Part shown: one piece after another, positions 1-13,200 of the stretch
How the letters are laid out: every line of letters starts with the position of its first letter
Numbering within the stretch: position 1 is the first letter of the stretch
From: Chrysaora quinquecirrha
Lineage: Eukaryota; Cnidaria; Scyphozoa; Semaeostomeae; Pelagiidae
Length of the DNA: 64,000 nt
Direction: 5' to 3'
NCBI GenBank assembly: GCA_014526335.1
Contig: JACTAT010000006.1
Coordinates: 1,144,501-1,208,500, forward strand
Program-made: the position numbers and the translations under genes
Notes under the pieces: model-generated
The model's database searches: none
What the model was told of the DNA's origin: nothing
The model's input: only the letters and a program-made list of their open reading frames with translations

Positions 1-280
1 GAGTAGATATATAGTATGTTTAGACTCATTGCATAAGTCCCACTCTTCGTAAACAGCAACGACAGTCTATAGCAACAGCAACAACTGTTTACTTTAAAAT
101 ATTGAATTGGATGGCTAATGCTCAGAGTAGTTCTGAGCGACCTATCGAAATAAAATTGGCCTAAGGAGCGAAAACTACGACTCAGGGAAAAACTATGTAG
201 TATGTTTATTATATTGTGTATCCCTTTCGACGGAGGGGCCACGATTTTAGGAATTCTTCAAAATTTCGAGATACAAAGTT
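1..280. other. Gene-less left edge, diverged foldback remnants
   Basis: No exon was recognised. The text contains ACTACGACTC and TTTAGACTCATT, which resemble the terminal words of the AGACTTATTAC foldback family seen elsewhere in the window. It may be a decayed copy cut by the window edge. Confidence 0.3.
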
Positions 281-452
281 GAAGATGAAATGGTGTATTG
301 AGCGTCAGTCACTAGGATCCCAGTAGTAGGTCAACTAATCGAGACCTTGACCCTGGCTGTGACGCTACCATAGCTGGGGCTGGAACCCCGGCCTTGCTGA
401 GCGTCTGACACCACAATACAGCTTGATAAGGCCACGACCCAACAGCACCTTC
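281..452 (-). mobile_element. SINE family A copy (tRNA-derived)
   Basis: It shares the core GTAGGT-AACTAATCGAGAC, GGCTGTGACGCTACCAT and the GGCCACGACCCAACAGCACC tail with the copies at 19941, 29689, 35173, 35827 and 61334. Read on the minus strand, the tail is the tRNA-like head with a box-B-like segment. Confidence 0.7.
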
Positions 453-497
453 AGCTCTCCGTGCCAAATTCATTTTAAGCAGCCACAATTTACTCTA

Positions 498-690
498 AGT
501 GTAACGTTTAACTTTCCTAGCGCTTGTCTTATTGATTATACGAGCGTTCAAAATTACCATTATACCCCAATTTTCTAAGGGCTCAGAGACCAGCTCGGGT
601 GAGAAGTTTTCACCACCAGACACTTTTCACGGTCACAGCCTTTGTAGAATCGGGAACTTTGAACGCTCCAATAAATAATATTACAGGGGC
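498..690. mobile_element. Foldback element copy, CCTAGCGCTTGT family
   Basis: CCTAGCGCTTGT and ACGAGCGTTCAAA on the left are answered by CACGGTCACAGCCTTTGTAG and GAACTTTGAACGCTC on the right. The same arms bound the larger copy at 22738-23385. Confidence 0.55.
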
Positions 691-840
691 CTAAGAATGC
701 GAAAATTTTTACCCAAATTAAGTTCCTTTGCATGCTTTATATGATTTTGGCCCCAGAAAGTCGATATCTTGAAATTTTGACAAATTTTCATCCTTGCGGC
801 CTTTCGTCAAAAATTACTATTTCATTGCATTTCATTGCCT

Positions 841-1153
841 AGGGGGAGTACTTGAATTCAATTTGCACTGGGGGGGGCTCAATTTACTTTTTTGGGTATG
901 AAATTTGGGTAAAATTCATTTTTTTTGGGTAAGATATTTTTCAAATTATTTTGTTGGGGTAACTGCCATCTCGTATTGGCTTCTGATGGTCTAAAATACC
1001 ATGCAACCGTTGATTTTGGTAACTAATATTACTCGAAATTAAAAGAATTTATTTTTTTGGGGTTGAAAAACAAGTGGGTTTTACTTGCTTGGGGTACTGG
1101 AATTTTGCTTTGATTGAGCCCCCCTGTCCATAGAATTTGAAGTACTCCTCTGG
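841..1153. mobile_element. MITE-like element with AGGGGGAGTACTTGAATTC ends
   Basis: The left end AGGGGGAGTACTTGAATTC is matched in reverse by GAATTTGAAGTACTCCTCT at 1131-1151. Further inside, GGGGGGGCTCAAT matches ATTGAGCCCCCC. About 310 bp, non-coding, just upstream of the F-box/WD40 start exon. Confidence 0.65.
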
Positions 1154-1238
1154 GTTTCATTGTACTTCAACTCACTGCGTCGTAATCAAATAGCATGGTA
1201 AAGCAAAGGTTTAAACTTTTTCCTCTCTTAGGAGCCAT

Positions 1239-4200
1239 ATGAATGCTCTCAGCAAAGCCCGTTCATGTTCAGCTCTCGACCACTACGAGGATGAATCGAA
1301 AACGAGACCGTGTAAAGAAACTCGAGTGAGTACTTACAAAATTGTTATTGTTTGATAAATAAGTGTACAAATGACTCCCATTAGTTGCGAGTTGCTTTGT
1401 TGGTTACTTATCTTTGATATTCGGGGGGACAAGGTGTTGGTTAGGGGCGTGCTGCCACACCTAGAACAAACTTGTTGTCCTTAGCGAGATCTTTTGCTGA
1501 AGCCTCAATGAAATAATTTAATTTTTGAGATTTTAAGGAGGTCGTTTATTGGAGACGGGCGTTTAATAGAAGTTGGGCGCTTATCAAAAAAAAAACAAAA
1601 AAATCCTAACAAAAAAGGCACCTTTTGTAGAGACAAACAAAAAGTCTCATTTTTCTTGCAAGCTTAACCAACGCTCAAATCTACTAAAGACCATTACAAG
1701 GCCATTACCAAAGGGTCAAACATTGAAGTTTAAAGTTTAAACTTGCCTTTTTTGAGTCTACTACTAGCCTAAGGCTACTAAGTCGACTGGATGCATATAG
1801 CATATAGCAGGGTGCAGCCACACACGGCGCTCATAACTACCGACCAGGTACCCATTTGTACACCTGGGTAGAGAGAGGCAGATTTGTGTTAACAACATGC
1901 CCAAGGTTGTTATCTCTGCAACCACAAGTGGAAAGACCTTGGCTCGAACCCACAACATTATCGTTGTGAGTCCAGCGCGCTAACCACTGCGCCACAAAGA
2001 CCATTTTCTTTATAAACAATGTTTGACCGTAACCAACGCTTCTACTAAAGACTCAGGCCATTGCCAAACTATCAAACATTTGAGATTTGATTTACAAACC
2101 ATGTTTGACCGTTTGGCGATGTCACAAAACTTGCTTTACATGAAAAGTCTGCTTGTTAATGTTTTTGAAAAGCTTCAGCAACATTTTCTGCTTGCCGCAA
2201 GCAAAAATATTTAATGAGCAATGTTTTGTGATGTGGCCAAACGATCAAAAATTCTTTGCACAAAAAACTCCAGATGTTTGACCAACAATTTTTGATCGTC
2301 TGGCGAGAGACTTTCACCACAAACTCCACTTGAAACTGTGTTAATACTCCTATTTACAGGTCACAGTTATCAGATGGTTTCCAAATAGATGAATATATTT
2401 TGTTTTTTCCTACACGCCCTCGCATTTAGGTTTTAAAGTCTTAATATGTAACCAGGTGCTTTTTGTAGGATTTGTGTCGTGGATTAAATCTTCAAATTTC
2501 TATCAAAATAATTCATATGCGGTGAATTACATGCACAGAAGTATGCCCAGTTATTTGAATCCTGCTGAATCTTGGTTAGATTTTGTTGCTAAAAGTTTCG
2601 AAATAATTTATGTACACCAGTTTGCCATAAAGCTACTTTGCAGATAGATAGAAACGCAGGGAAAAGAAATTCTTCCTTAACATAACCAACCAAAGCAAAT
2701 TGTTGTAACCATGGACTAGCTTAGGCAAACTTTCTGAAAGTTTCTTAATTTTTGTCCCTTTGTTAGTACCAATAGTTTCTTAAAGGGTTAACAGGAAAAA
2801 GGGCACCAAAGAGGGAGTCAAAATTTCCGAAAATGACACGCTTTTTTTATAAAGAACCACTTTTTAAAGAACCTACATGTAGAAGGCCCGAAAATTTAAA
2901 GAACTTATACTACTAAAGAGAAAATCATTAAGGAACTTTTGAATGTTGAATACTTTTATCATTGCAAATAATCAAGAATTAGAAAGCCGGTGCCATTCAT
3001 TTGCAGGCAAAAATCACATAAATTGTCGTTAAGCATGTATCCAATGTTTCTTTGAGTAGTCTCGAGCTTTGCTCAAATGCAAATGTCTCTCTTTTATTGT
3101 TAAGACCACTGTATGTGCAGTTAAAATTAAGGAACTATTAAGGAACTTTTGGAACTACAATTGCCTCAAAAGAGATTCAAAAATAAGGAACTTTAAAGAT
3201 TTAGGCCATGAGTTAGGTTCCTTATAAAAAAAGCGTGTAAAGCCTCAATGACATAATTTAATTTTTGAGATTTTAAGGAGGTCGTTTATTGGAGACGTTC
3301 CTCACAAAAAGGCACCTTTTGTAGAGACATACAAAGAGTCTCATTTTTCTTGCAAGCTTAACCAACGCTCAAATCTACTAAAGACCATTACTAGGCCATT
3401 ACCAAACGGTCAAACATTTCTGGTCAAACATTTGAGATTTGCTTTGCAAACAATTTTTGGCAAGGTTTCGTAAAACATTGCTTGACATGTAAAGCCTGCT
3501 TGGTAATGTTTTTGAAAAGCTTCAACAGCATTTTCTGCTTGCCGCGAACAAAAAGTATTTAATGAGCAATGTTTTGTGATGTGGCCAAACGATCAAACAT
3601 TCTTTGCACGAAAAATTCCAGGTGTTTGACCAACAATTTTTGATCGTTTGACGAGAGACTTTCACCACAATCTCCACTTGAAACTGTGTTAATACTCCTA
3701 TTTACAGGTCACAGTTATCATAACAGTTGTTTGAAACTGAGATGGTTTCCAAATAGATGAATATATTTTGGTTTTTCCTACACGCCCTCGCATTTAGATT
3801 TTAAAGTCTTAATATGCAGCCAGGTGCTTTTTGCAGGATTTGTGTCGTGGATTAAATCTTCAAATTTCTATCAAAATAATTTATATGCGGTGAATTACAT
3901 GCACAGAAGTGCGCCCAGTTGTTTGAATCCTGCTGAATCTTGGTTAGATTTTGTTGCTAAAAGTTTCGAAATAATTAATGTACACCGGTGTGCCATAAAG
4001 CTACTTTGCAGATGGATAGAAACGCAGGGAAAAGAAATTCTTCCTTAACATAACCGACCAAAGCAAGTTGTTGTAACCATGGACTAGCTTAGGCAAACTT
4101 TCTGAAAGTTTCTTAATTTTTGTCCCTTTGTTAGTACCAATAGTTTCTTAAAGGGTTAACAGGAAAAAGGGCACCAAAGAGGGAGTCAAAATTTCCGAAA

Positions 4201-7200
4201 ATGACACGCTTTTTTTATAAAGAACCACTTTTTAAAGAACCTACATGTAGAAGGCCCGAAAATTTAAAGAACTTATACTACTAAAGAGAAAATCATTAAG
4301 GAACTTTTACATGTTGAATGCTTTAATCACTGCAAATAATCAAGAATTAGAAAGCCGGTTCCATTCATTTGCAGTCGAAAATCACATAAATTGTACGTTA
4401 AGCTTATATCAAATGTTTCCTTTAGTATTCTCGAGCTCTGCTTACATGCAAGTGTCTCTCTTTTATTGTTAAGACCACTGTATGTGCAGTTAAAATTCAG
4501 GAACTATTAAGGAACTTTTTGAACTACAATTGCCTCAAAAGAGGTCCAAAAATAAGGAAATTTAAGAACTAGGCCTTGAGGTAGGTTCCTTATAAAAAAG
4601 CGTGTATGTGGCAAATATTCTCCAGTTGTGTGGGGGAAGGGGGGACTTCTGACTAGTACGTCTGCATGATTGCTGTCTCGATAATTTTGGCCATCATTGT
4701 TGGTTTCTTCTGAAAAACTTGTAACCCTTTGTTTACCGACGGGACTTTTGAGTCCCTGCATGGGAAAAATGCTGTGAAAAATTCCAGTTCCCGGGTACAG
4801 GTTCCATTCGTGCGTTTTTACATAGAATAATACATGGCTATTATATTTCAATTTCCTCCAAGCTTTTTCTTTCATAATGGTTGAATATTCAAGGTTTTCT
4901 TCGGCCTAAATTGCCAATTTTCGGCAAGAGAAAATCTTGGCCTAATTAAAAAGTGAAGAAGTGTTATTATTCTGAAAGTAAATGACATAATGACAAAAAG
5001 TAGGTACTTTTTCTGCAGCTTTTTGAGTGCACTTTCATTTAATGATTTCGAATAATGGCAAGAGTTAAGGTGGTAGCCGTTATCAAGCTTAGGGTTTTTT
5101 GGGGAAAAAATTGATAAAAAATCGCCCTTCCCCCCTGAACATTTTTTTTCACCGATTTTGTCACTGATTTGAGTTATGTTATCTTGAAAATTTCTAAGAT
5201 ATAGCTCAAGACAACTTGATATAGATATTGTATTCTTTTTTCAGAGTCAAACTGCCCTAGGCATACCAATTCAAGCAACTACTACAAATGCGACGAAAGA
5301 AATTGGAAAAGAAGAACAACTTATTGTTGGTTGGTTCAAGAACAGATGGAACGGTAAGACCCCCTGTTAAAAAGCTTTTCACACTGAATATTACTTAATT
5401 TGAGCTTTTCTCGGGGTGTTTAGTCTCGAAAACAGTAGTTTCGAATACAGTTAGAACCAGCAAACACACTCGTTTCTAAGAATTCCTAAGTTTTGCTGAG
5501 CCTCAATAGAGGTTTCCGCAAAAGATGGCCGCTGTTTCTGTCAATCCCTTGTTTTTCTTAAGGTTTTTCGAAGGGAACTCTGGGAAAAATTTCCTTTGCT
5601 ACGAATTCAACGTCTGCAGCTATGTAAAATACGTTACTAAGGAAATTATTCCCAGAATTCCTTTCGAAAATCCTTAATGAAAACAGTAGGCAAAAACGGC
5701 GGCCATCTTTTGCGGAAGCGTCTATATTCGATTAAAACTTTCGATTTTGAGCCAATAATTATTCCTATACACTTTTTTTAATAAGCAACTGGTCCATAAC
5801 CAACTTTGGGGCTGAAATTTTGCTAGACGTTTTGGTTAAGATAGCTTTTCTTATAAAGTACATCGTTGCAAACTTGTCAATTACATTGAAAAGCCAGAAA
5901 AGACCTAAAATAAGAGTTTTTAGACGGTACCAGTAATTTTGTGAGGGCTGAAATGCTAGATAATTTAAGCAACTTTGAGGGCTGGACCGAGACCAGTTGC
6001 TTATTATAAAAAAAGTGTATCATTCTTAAGCGACACAGTGTTTATGATTACATCCTTTTTTTATAAGGAACCTACCTCAGGGCCTAGTTCTTAAAGTTCC
6101 GTATTTTTGGACCACTTTTGAGGCAATCGTAGTTCAAAAAGTTCCTTAATAGTTCCTTAATTTTAACTGCACATACAGTGGTCATAACAATAATAGAGAG
6201 ACACTTGCGTGTGAGCAAAGCTCGGGACTACTCAAGGAGACATTTAATACATGCTTAACGTACAATTTATGTAGTTTTCGACTTCAATTGAATGAAACTG
6301 GCTTTCTAATTCTTTATTTTTTGCAGCGATAAAAGCATTCAACATTGAAAAGTTCCTTCATGATTTTCTCTTTAGTAGTATAAGTTCTTTAAATTTTCGG
6401 GCCTTCTACACGTAGGTTCCTTATAAAGTGGTTCTTTATAAAAAAAGCATGTAAGTCCATTAAGGATCGAGAGAGAAATTTCAGATCTTTGCTCCTGTCT
6501 CTCTTCCTTATAGGAACATAACGAGAGCAGAGCAATAACAGTAGCATTAATTTACGCACAGTCACAGCACAGGTTTGATAAGTGTAGATACTTTAAGCTC
6601 ATAGCCAAAAAGTCATACTAAAAGTATTGTTTGCTGATAAAACTTGGGTAAATAAGAAAAATCAAACTCTTGACAAGATGAGGGCCTTGCTTGTATTCTT
6701 AATAAATTCTTTAAATCTCAACAATTTTGAGCTTCTATATTCTAAAAAAATACATTCTTATTTGATTAAGACCCTTATTTGATTTCTTCCAACATTAAAT
6801 GGCTCCAGCGATGACGTCATGGGAGGGAGTGCTGTTTCTTGTGACCACACCCATATTTTAACAGATGAAAATATGATAACCAGTGCTTAAACAACCAAAC
6901 TTTGTAAAGTGCAATTAAAAAAATATTAGTGTCCATGATAATAGGAAGATCGTGGGTAAGGAAAGAACATAAATCAGGAGTATCGCATGCAATTTTGCCT
7001 TCAGGAATCGAAACAACTAAAAAAGATGCAAGGGAAAAGGGAAATATCAATTAATGTACACTCAATGCTATGATATTTGCAATTAAAGCATGTTTTAGTG
7101 ACCTAAAGGACAGAAGGAGATTTTCAAAAGTACGATAGATGGAAAATTGTTTTGGGGCTGAGCCCCCCTAAATCACAAGGAATTTTAACAAGGGGGGCTT

Positions 7201-10200
7201 CGCCCCTCTGAGCCCTGCTTAGAAATCACCACTGCACGGTGCTCAGGGGACGGGGTGGACCTATAGGGATGGTCCTGTAATTTTTCCCATCAAACTGTTC
7301 TTTCTGCTTCTGACAACAAGGTCTCGCTCTGCTCCTGGATCCAACTTCTTTGTCGCCTTGGTCTATCTATATCTTTCAGATGATAATTTTGTATTTTGTT
7401 ATTTAGTTATCGAAAGGCATTGACTCTTTAGTTATTTAGTTATCAAAGGCGTAGAAGATTCCTGTTGAAACAAATATTTCCTTGAAATTTATGGAAGTCA
7501 CAGCGGGGATATACGGAATTCTTATGAAAAGAGTTGTTCCACGACTTTTATTATTTTTTAATTTTATTCAAAATTTCATTTAATATTTCAGATTGGCAGC
7601 GAAAGGAATTTCTGCAACTTTATCTACAAACTTTGGATACGAGTCAAATTTATCTTCTGTATGGATTTTTAATGGTAAATTCTTACTTTTTTGAAGCAAG
7701 CTGTTTCAATATATTTTGTCCAAGATTGTAATGTGTACAAGTATTAACTTGTCAATACAAATTCCCGTTGTATTCTTATTTCAACAGGTCAGACTATATC
7801 GAGATTTCATTTCAATGTTGCCAAGAGATATCAGCATCAAGATCTTGTCCTATCTAAGTTCACAAGATCTCATCACCGCAGCTAAGGTTTGTCTTAAGCC
7901 GGTTTCTACTGTATCTTGTTTAATTCCCCATTTTTCTGGCGGTCTTATGGATTTTTATAACAATTCTGTCAGAGCCAGTATTCATATCCCAACCTTCCCT
8001 ACGGCTGCCCGTGTTGCTTCATTTCCCACACAAGCCCTGCTTCTCTTTGGACGTATACTTTATAGACTTATTACACGAGTCTCATGTTTCGCTCATAAAA
8101 TCTAGACCAACAACAACAGCAATTCGCTACACTGAGGAGACAGCTGTATGTTGTTGTAGTTGTTAGTAGCTGTTTCCGAAAGAGTGGGGGGAAGGTAATA
8201 AGTCGATATACTTTACAGCGTCTATATACCTTGCAGTTGTACTACTGTACCTTGTATTTGGACTGAAATCGATTCCTCGTGACCACTCCCCCCTCCTATG
8301 ATGTTGCCCCTGGTGTCCCCCCTTGTTAAATCTTTAAGAAATCACCTCTTACTTGTTGCTAAATTTGCTTCATTTGCTATGACATATAGGCTTCACTGTC
8401 TTCTCCATTTCTTATTCCCGTCAGGTATGTCTTACGTGGAAAGAGCGAGCAAGTGACGACAGTTTGTGGAGAGGCAAGTGCAGGGAAAGACATGTCAGTA
8501 AGTCACTTGCTTTTAACCTATTTGTCTACTTCAGTGCAAAATTAATGGTGGTCTTAATAAATGGGGGTTATTTTTTTCAAAATATCAAAAACGGGGGGTC
8601 TTAGTAAATGTTATGGGATGGGAAATTGAAGGGTGCTCAAGCATTCAATGATCGAATTGCCCCTCGGTTTTTCCTTCTTCCCTCTGATCCTCCCTAGTTA
8701 TCACTGCCCTCAAGCCTTGGTCCCCCCTTGTCCAACCAAATTAAAATTGTTTTCAATTTCTCCCTTGTCCTCTCTGATTCCTCATCCCCCAACCCTTGTC
8801 CATATAAATTCCCAATTATCCCTAGTTTGCCCCCCTCATTCATTCTTTATTCCCTCTTTATGCCTCTGATTACACACTGATTCTCCATATCTTTCAATGT
8901 TCCCTCTTATTCTCACTGATTCCGTTTTGCTCTGTCCTTGATTCCACTGACCCACACTTCATTCGTCACATCTCCTCCAATTTCTAAATTTTCCTGGCTT
9001 GTACCTTTGAAATGCTGCAAAATTTATGGGCGAAGTTTTAATGGACAAAACTGTTTCTTAACAATAATTTTAGAATATATTTAGGTTCAAATTCAATATT
9101 TGTATAGGCCTGGCTAAACCAGGAGACATGTGGCGCGCGACATTGTATTCGACGTGTCTCCTTTGGTTGCTGAACATGCGAGTGACAAGCGAGCAACATG
9201 TCAGCCGAGTTGTGGAGACAAGAAATGTTTCTGTTCTCTCCAAGAAAAATTCGCGTGTCTCTCGCAACCAATTTTGTCGCCCGCTGCAAAGTTTTCGAGG
9301 TGGCTAAACTGGGAGACATCGATGGGAAATGTCCGGTGCGAATAAACAGGCTTTTAGGCTCTAAAAAGAATGAATTTCATAACTAATATATTTCTTGTCT
9401 TCAACCAGGTACCTCACATTCACAGCTGAATTGGAAAGAAACCTATCTGAAGTACGATAATCTTGAAGAGAATTGGCGGAAAGGCAAATATAATGTTCAT
9501 GAATTTTTAGGACACACAGCCAGGTATAAACTAACTGTGTGCTTTTGCAAATTGTGTACTTTATCCTTGTTATATATCTCTTAAGAAGCTGATAGATATT
9601 TGTATAATTAACTGAGACTAGGCAGAGGTATCCTGCGTGCAGACTCTACTGTCCGTTGCAAAGGAGCGCCTATGAGGAACTTGTAAGTTCCAAGTAAGAT
9701 AGACTAAGACAGAGCTAAGCAGGCTAAGACAGAGGTTGTCAAAAAGCTTTTATGAAGAACCCAGATCATGATCTAGGTTCCTTATCTTTGGACCTCTGTC
9801 GGTTAAATTGTATCTCTTACGAAACTTAATTATACTCTGTGTAATTAACTAACACAAGGCAGAGGTTGCCAAAAGCTCACGAGACTCCTCTGACTGTATA
9901 AGAGTCTTTAACAATTGAGTTTTGTATTTTCTTTATAAATTATCTTATGCAAACAAGAAAATTCCAGTTTTAGGCTGTTTTATCATATGAACGCCACAAA
10001 TATAAAAGGCATCGCGACCAGACAAATTATGGGTCGACCATTTAACTTTTAGAGGAGGCTTGATGATTTCGAAAAAGAATTCCAGCACTGCTTTAAGCAA
10101 GATAAAAATTGTGCATTGCTATTTAACAAGTCAAATACACTCTTTTTAATAAGCAACTGAGCTTTTGGCCCAGCCCTCAGAGTTGCTTCACTTATCTTGT

Positions 10201-13200
10201 CTTTCAGCCGTCATCAAAAGACTGGTACCCCCTAAAAACTCTTATTTTGGCTCTTTTCTTGCTTTTCAATGCAATCGACAAGTTTGCAATGATATATTCT
10301 GTAAAGAAAGCTATCTTAACCAAAAATTTGAACAAAATCTTAGCCCTAGTTCCTTATTGAGCAGTTGCTTGCTAAAAAAAAAGAGTTTAACTTGAGAAAA
10401 ACTCTGGATGTGATGATGCTTTATTAATTACTGCTTCTCTCAATGCTATAGATTTTACATAGTACCAAAAGTTTCCATACAGTTTCTTATTTTAACTACC
10501 TATTCAGTGCCGTTTATTGCCATGACTATTATAGAGAGACACTTGTATGTGAGCAAAGCTGGAGGCAACTCAAGAAAACATTTGATACATGCGTAACATA
10601 CAGTCTATGTGTGCTCTGCCTGCAAATTAATGAAACCGATTTCCTAATTCCTGATTCTTTGCAGGGATAAAAATATTCAAAGTCTCGCTGGGCTGTATTT
10701 TATGATTTTATCATTCTTCGAGATTTCTGAAATGATTCAATCTATTTTTCGCAGTGTTACGGCTGTCCGATTATTCAAGAACTTACTGGCTAGTGGCAGT
10801 GTCGACAAAACTATAAAGTAAGCTTTTAAAGAAAACCTTATCTATGATAGCTTACCTTATCTTCTCTCCAGGCTTTTTTACCATTTTTCTTTTATCTTCA
10901 GTTTTTTGCTAGATATAATTCCTGTTTAAGTCTACAAAACATTTTGAGAACCTCAAAGACTAACCAAGGCAGACCATACCTAATTTTAGTTAGCAATCTA
11001 GACAGGCTAATTTTGATAAGATCCATAGCCGTAGCCCGTAGATGTCTTGTTCCTGGAAAGGCGGGGTTAGTATGGGCCGGGGATTACAAATTGAAGCAAC
11101 ATCTAAGTGTAGTGGGAAGTAAGGAGCAGCTTAAACAAAAGATAACTTCATGTAAATGCAACATATGTCTCCTTCCACTTTATGATAGATCTTTCTATAC
11201 TTTCTATCTATTAACGTCAATAGTGTTGCGTCATAATAACTAGAACTTTCTTTTAGAACATAGTTGCATGTATAATTTCTAAATGCCCAATAAATCGTGA
11301 AACTTGTTAATACTAGAAACTTGTTAATACTTATTAATGAGTAGTCAGCCAGTTGGCCTATAGTCACAGTAGCGTCAGGCTTAGGAATAGGCAAAATAAA
11401 GAATGATCTTTCAAATGTTGCCTGTCTCCGTGTGTTCTCTGCGCGCACGTCAAACTCTAGCAAATATCTTTCTGCTACGAAAGATCCTTGCTACATAATT
11501 ACGGGTGTTTGGAATAACCGGAGGGTGGTGGGATTTCTGTTTACAGTGCTTTAGACAAGCTCAACGCCAATACGTAGCTGTTTCTGAAAATGCTGAATGT
11601 AATGAAATTCGACGTGTTTCTAATTAAAATTTCGTTTTTATTTTTACCAAAATTGGGAAAGGTGTGAATATTGCAGAAAGTCCAGGGGTCCTATGAAAAA
11701 TTTTCAGAGAATTAATTAGCAGGAAGGGACAGAAATCAGGTATCCAATCGTAAGGATTTCAATTTTCTTTATCTCTTTTTTGCAGGATTTGGAACGTAGA
11801 AACAGGAGAATTGATTCAAACTCTTCGTGGACATACGGTAAAGTACTTTCCTAAATTACGTGAAAAAATACGTTTTTCACACTCTATGTTTTTCGTAACG
11901 CCTTCCTTTACACTAACTTGGGTTTTGCTGATCCAGAATGTTGCTTTCTTGCTTTACCTTTCTCTGCTGTGATCAAAGTTGCTGACATGTGTCTCTGTTT
12001 GCTCTACGTTGCTCTTCTACATGGTGAATGCCATGCTCTACCTATGTCTTCCCTTCTCTGCCTTGCCCTGCTCTATGCTTCTCTGCCCTGCTTTTCTTTG
12101 CCCTGCTCTGCTCTGATCTGCTCTGTAATGATGCTCTGCCCTTCCTTTTCTCTGCTTTGCTTTGCCTTATTCTTCTCTGCCCTTTATGTTCTGATCTGCT
12201 TCTCTCTGCCATGCGGTGCTATACCCTGCTTTTCTCTGCCCTTAACTGTTCTGCTCTTCTCTTCACTGCTCTGATCTGCCCTGCTCTGCTCTTTTCTGCT
12301 TTGCTCTGCTCAGCATTGTCCTGCTCTGCTTGCTTTGCTTTGCCGTATTCTTCTCTGTCCCTTACTGCTCTGCTCTGCCCCTTTCTCCCCTGCATTGCTA
12401 TGCTCCACTTTACTCTGCCCGTTACTGCTCGCCAATTTTCTTCACTGCTTTGCTTTGCCCTGCTCCTCTCTTTTCTGCTTTGCTCTGCTCAGAATTGCCC
12501 TGCTCTGCTCTGCCCTGCTCTGCTGTTTTCTCTGCTTTGCCGTGTTCTTATCTGCCCTTTACTGCTCTCCTCTTTTCTGCTTTAGCCTGCTCCGCATTGA
12601 CCTGTTCTTCTCTGCTCTGCTCTTTTCTCCTCTGTTTTGCTCTGTATTTCTCTGCTCTGCTCTACTCTGCTGTTTTCTTCTCTGCTTTGCTTTGCAGTGT
12701 TCTTCTCTGCCCTTTACTGCTCTGCTCTTTTCTGCTTTAGCCTGCTCCGCATTGACCTGTTCTTCTCTGCTCTGCTCTTTTCTCCTCTGTTTTGCTCTGT
12801 GTTTCTCTGCTCTGCTCTACTCTGCTGTTTTCTTCTCTGCTTTGCTTTGCATTGTTCTTCTCTTCCCTTTACTGCTCTGCTCTTTTCTGCTTTAGCCTGC
12901 TCCGCATTGACCTGTTCTTCTCTGCTCTGCTCTTTTCTCCTCTGTTTTGCTCTGTGTTTCTCTGCTCTGCTCTACTCTGCTGTTTTCTTCTCTGTTTTGC
13001 TTTGCAGTGTTCTTCTCTGCCCTTTACTGCCCTCCTTTTCTCGTTACTGCTCTGCTCTTTTCTGCTTTAGCCTGCTCCGCATTGACCTGTTCTTCTCTGC
13101 TCTGCTCTTTTCTCCTCTGTTTTGCTCTGTGTTCTGCTCTACTCTGCTCTGCTGTTTTATTCTATACTTTGCTTTGCCATGTTCTTCTCTGCCCTTTATT

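Larger units (their letters stand above)
1502..4607. repeat. Tandem duplication, units of about 1.7 and 1.4 kb
   Basis: Unit 1 (1502-3239) and unit 2 (3242-4607) both start with GCCTCAATGA-ATAATTTAAT and run in parallel through GGAGGTCGTTTATTGGAGACG-like text, a shared open stretch (VGFVSWIKSSNFYQN), and a terminal foldback element ending AAAGCGTGT. Unit 1 is longer mainly because a SINE (1750-2010) sits inside it. All lies in intron 1 of the F-box/WD40 gene. The small ORFs at 2456 and 3824 are parallel copies of the same non-coding text. Confidence 0.8.

Noticed and set aside
1930..2005. Possible true tRNA gene on the minus strand
   Set aside because: Box A and B are present, but stems do not close well and a SINE body follows, so it is a SINE head.
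2456..4048. Paired 63- and 74-residue ORFs that look like a conserved small protein
   Set aside because: Their similarity comes from the tandem duplication of intron DNA, and they have no independent support.
4507..4875. 122-residue reverse ORF
   Set aside because: Its end lies in a foldback MITE and no motif is recognisable; no splice or promoter signals.
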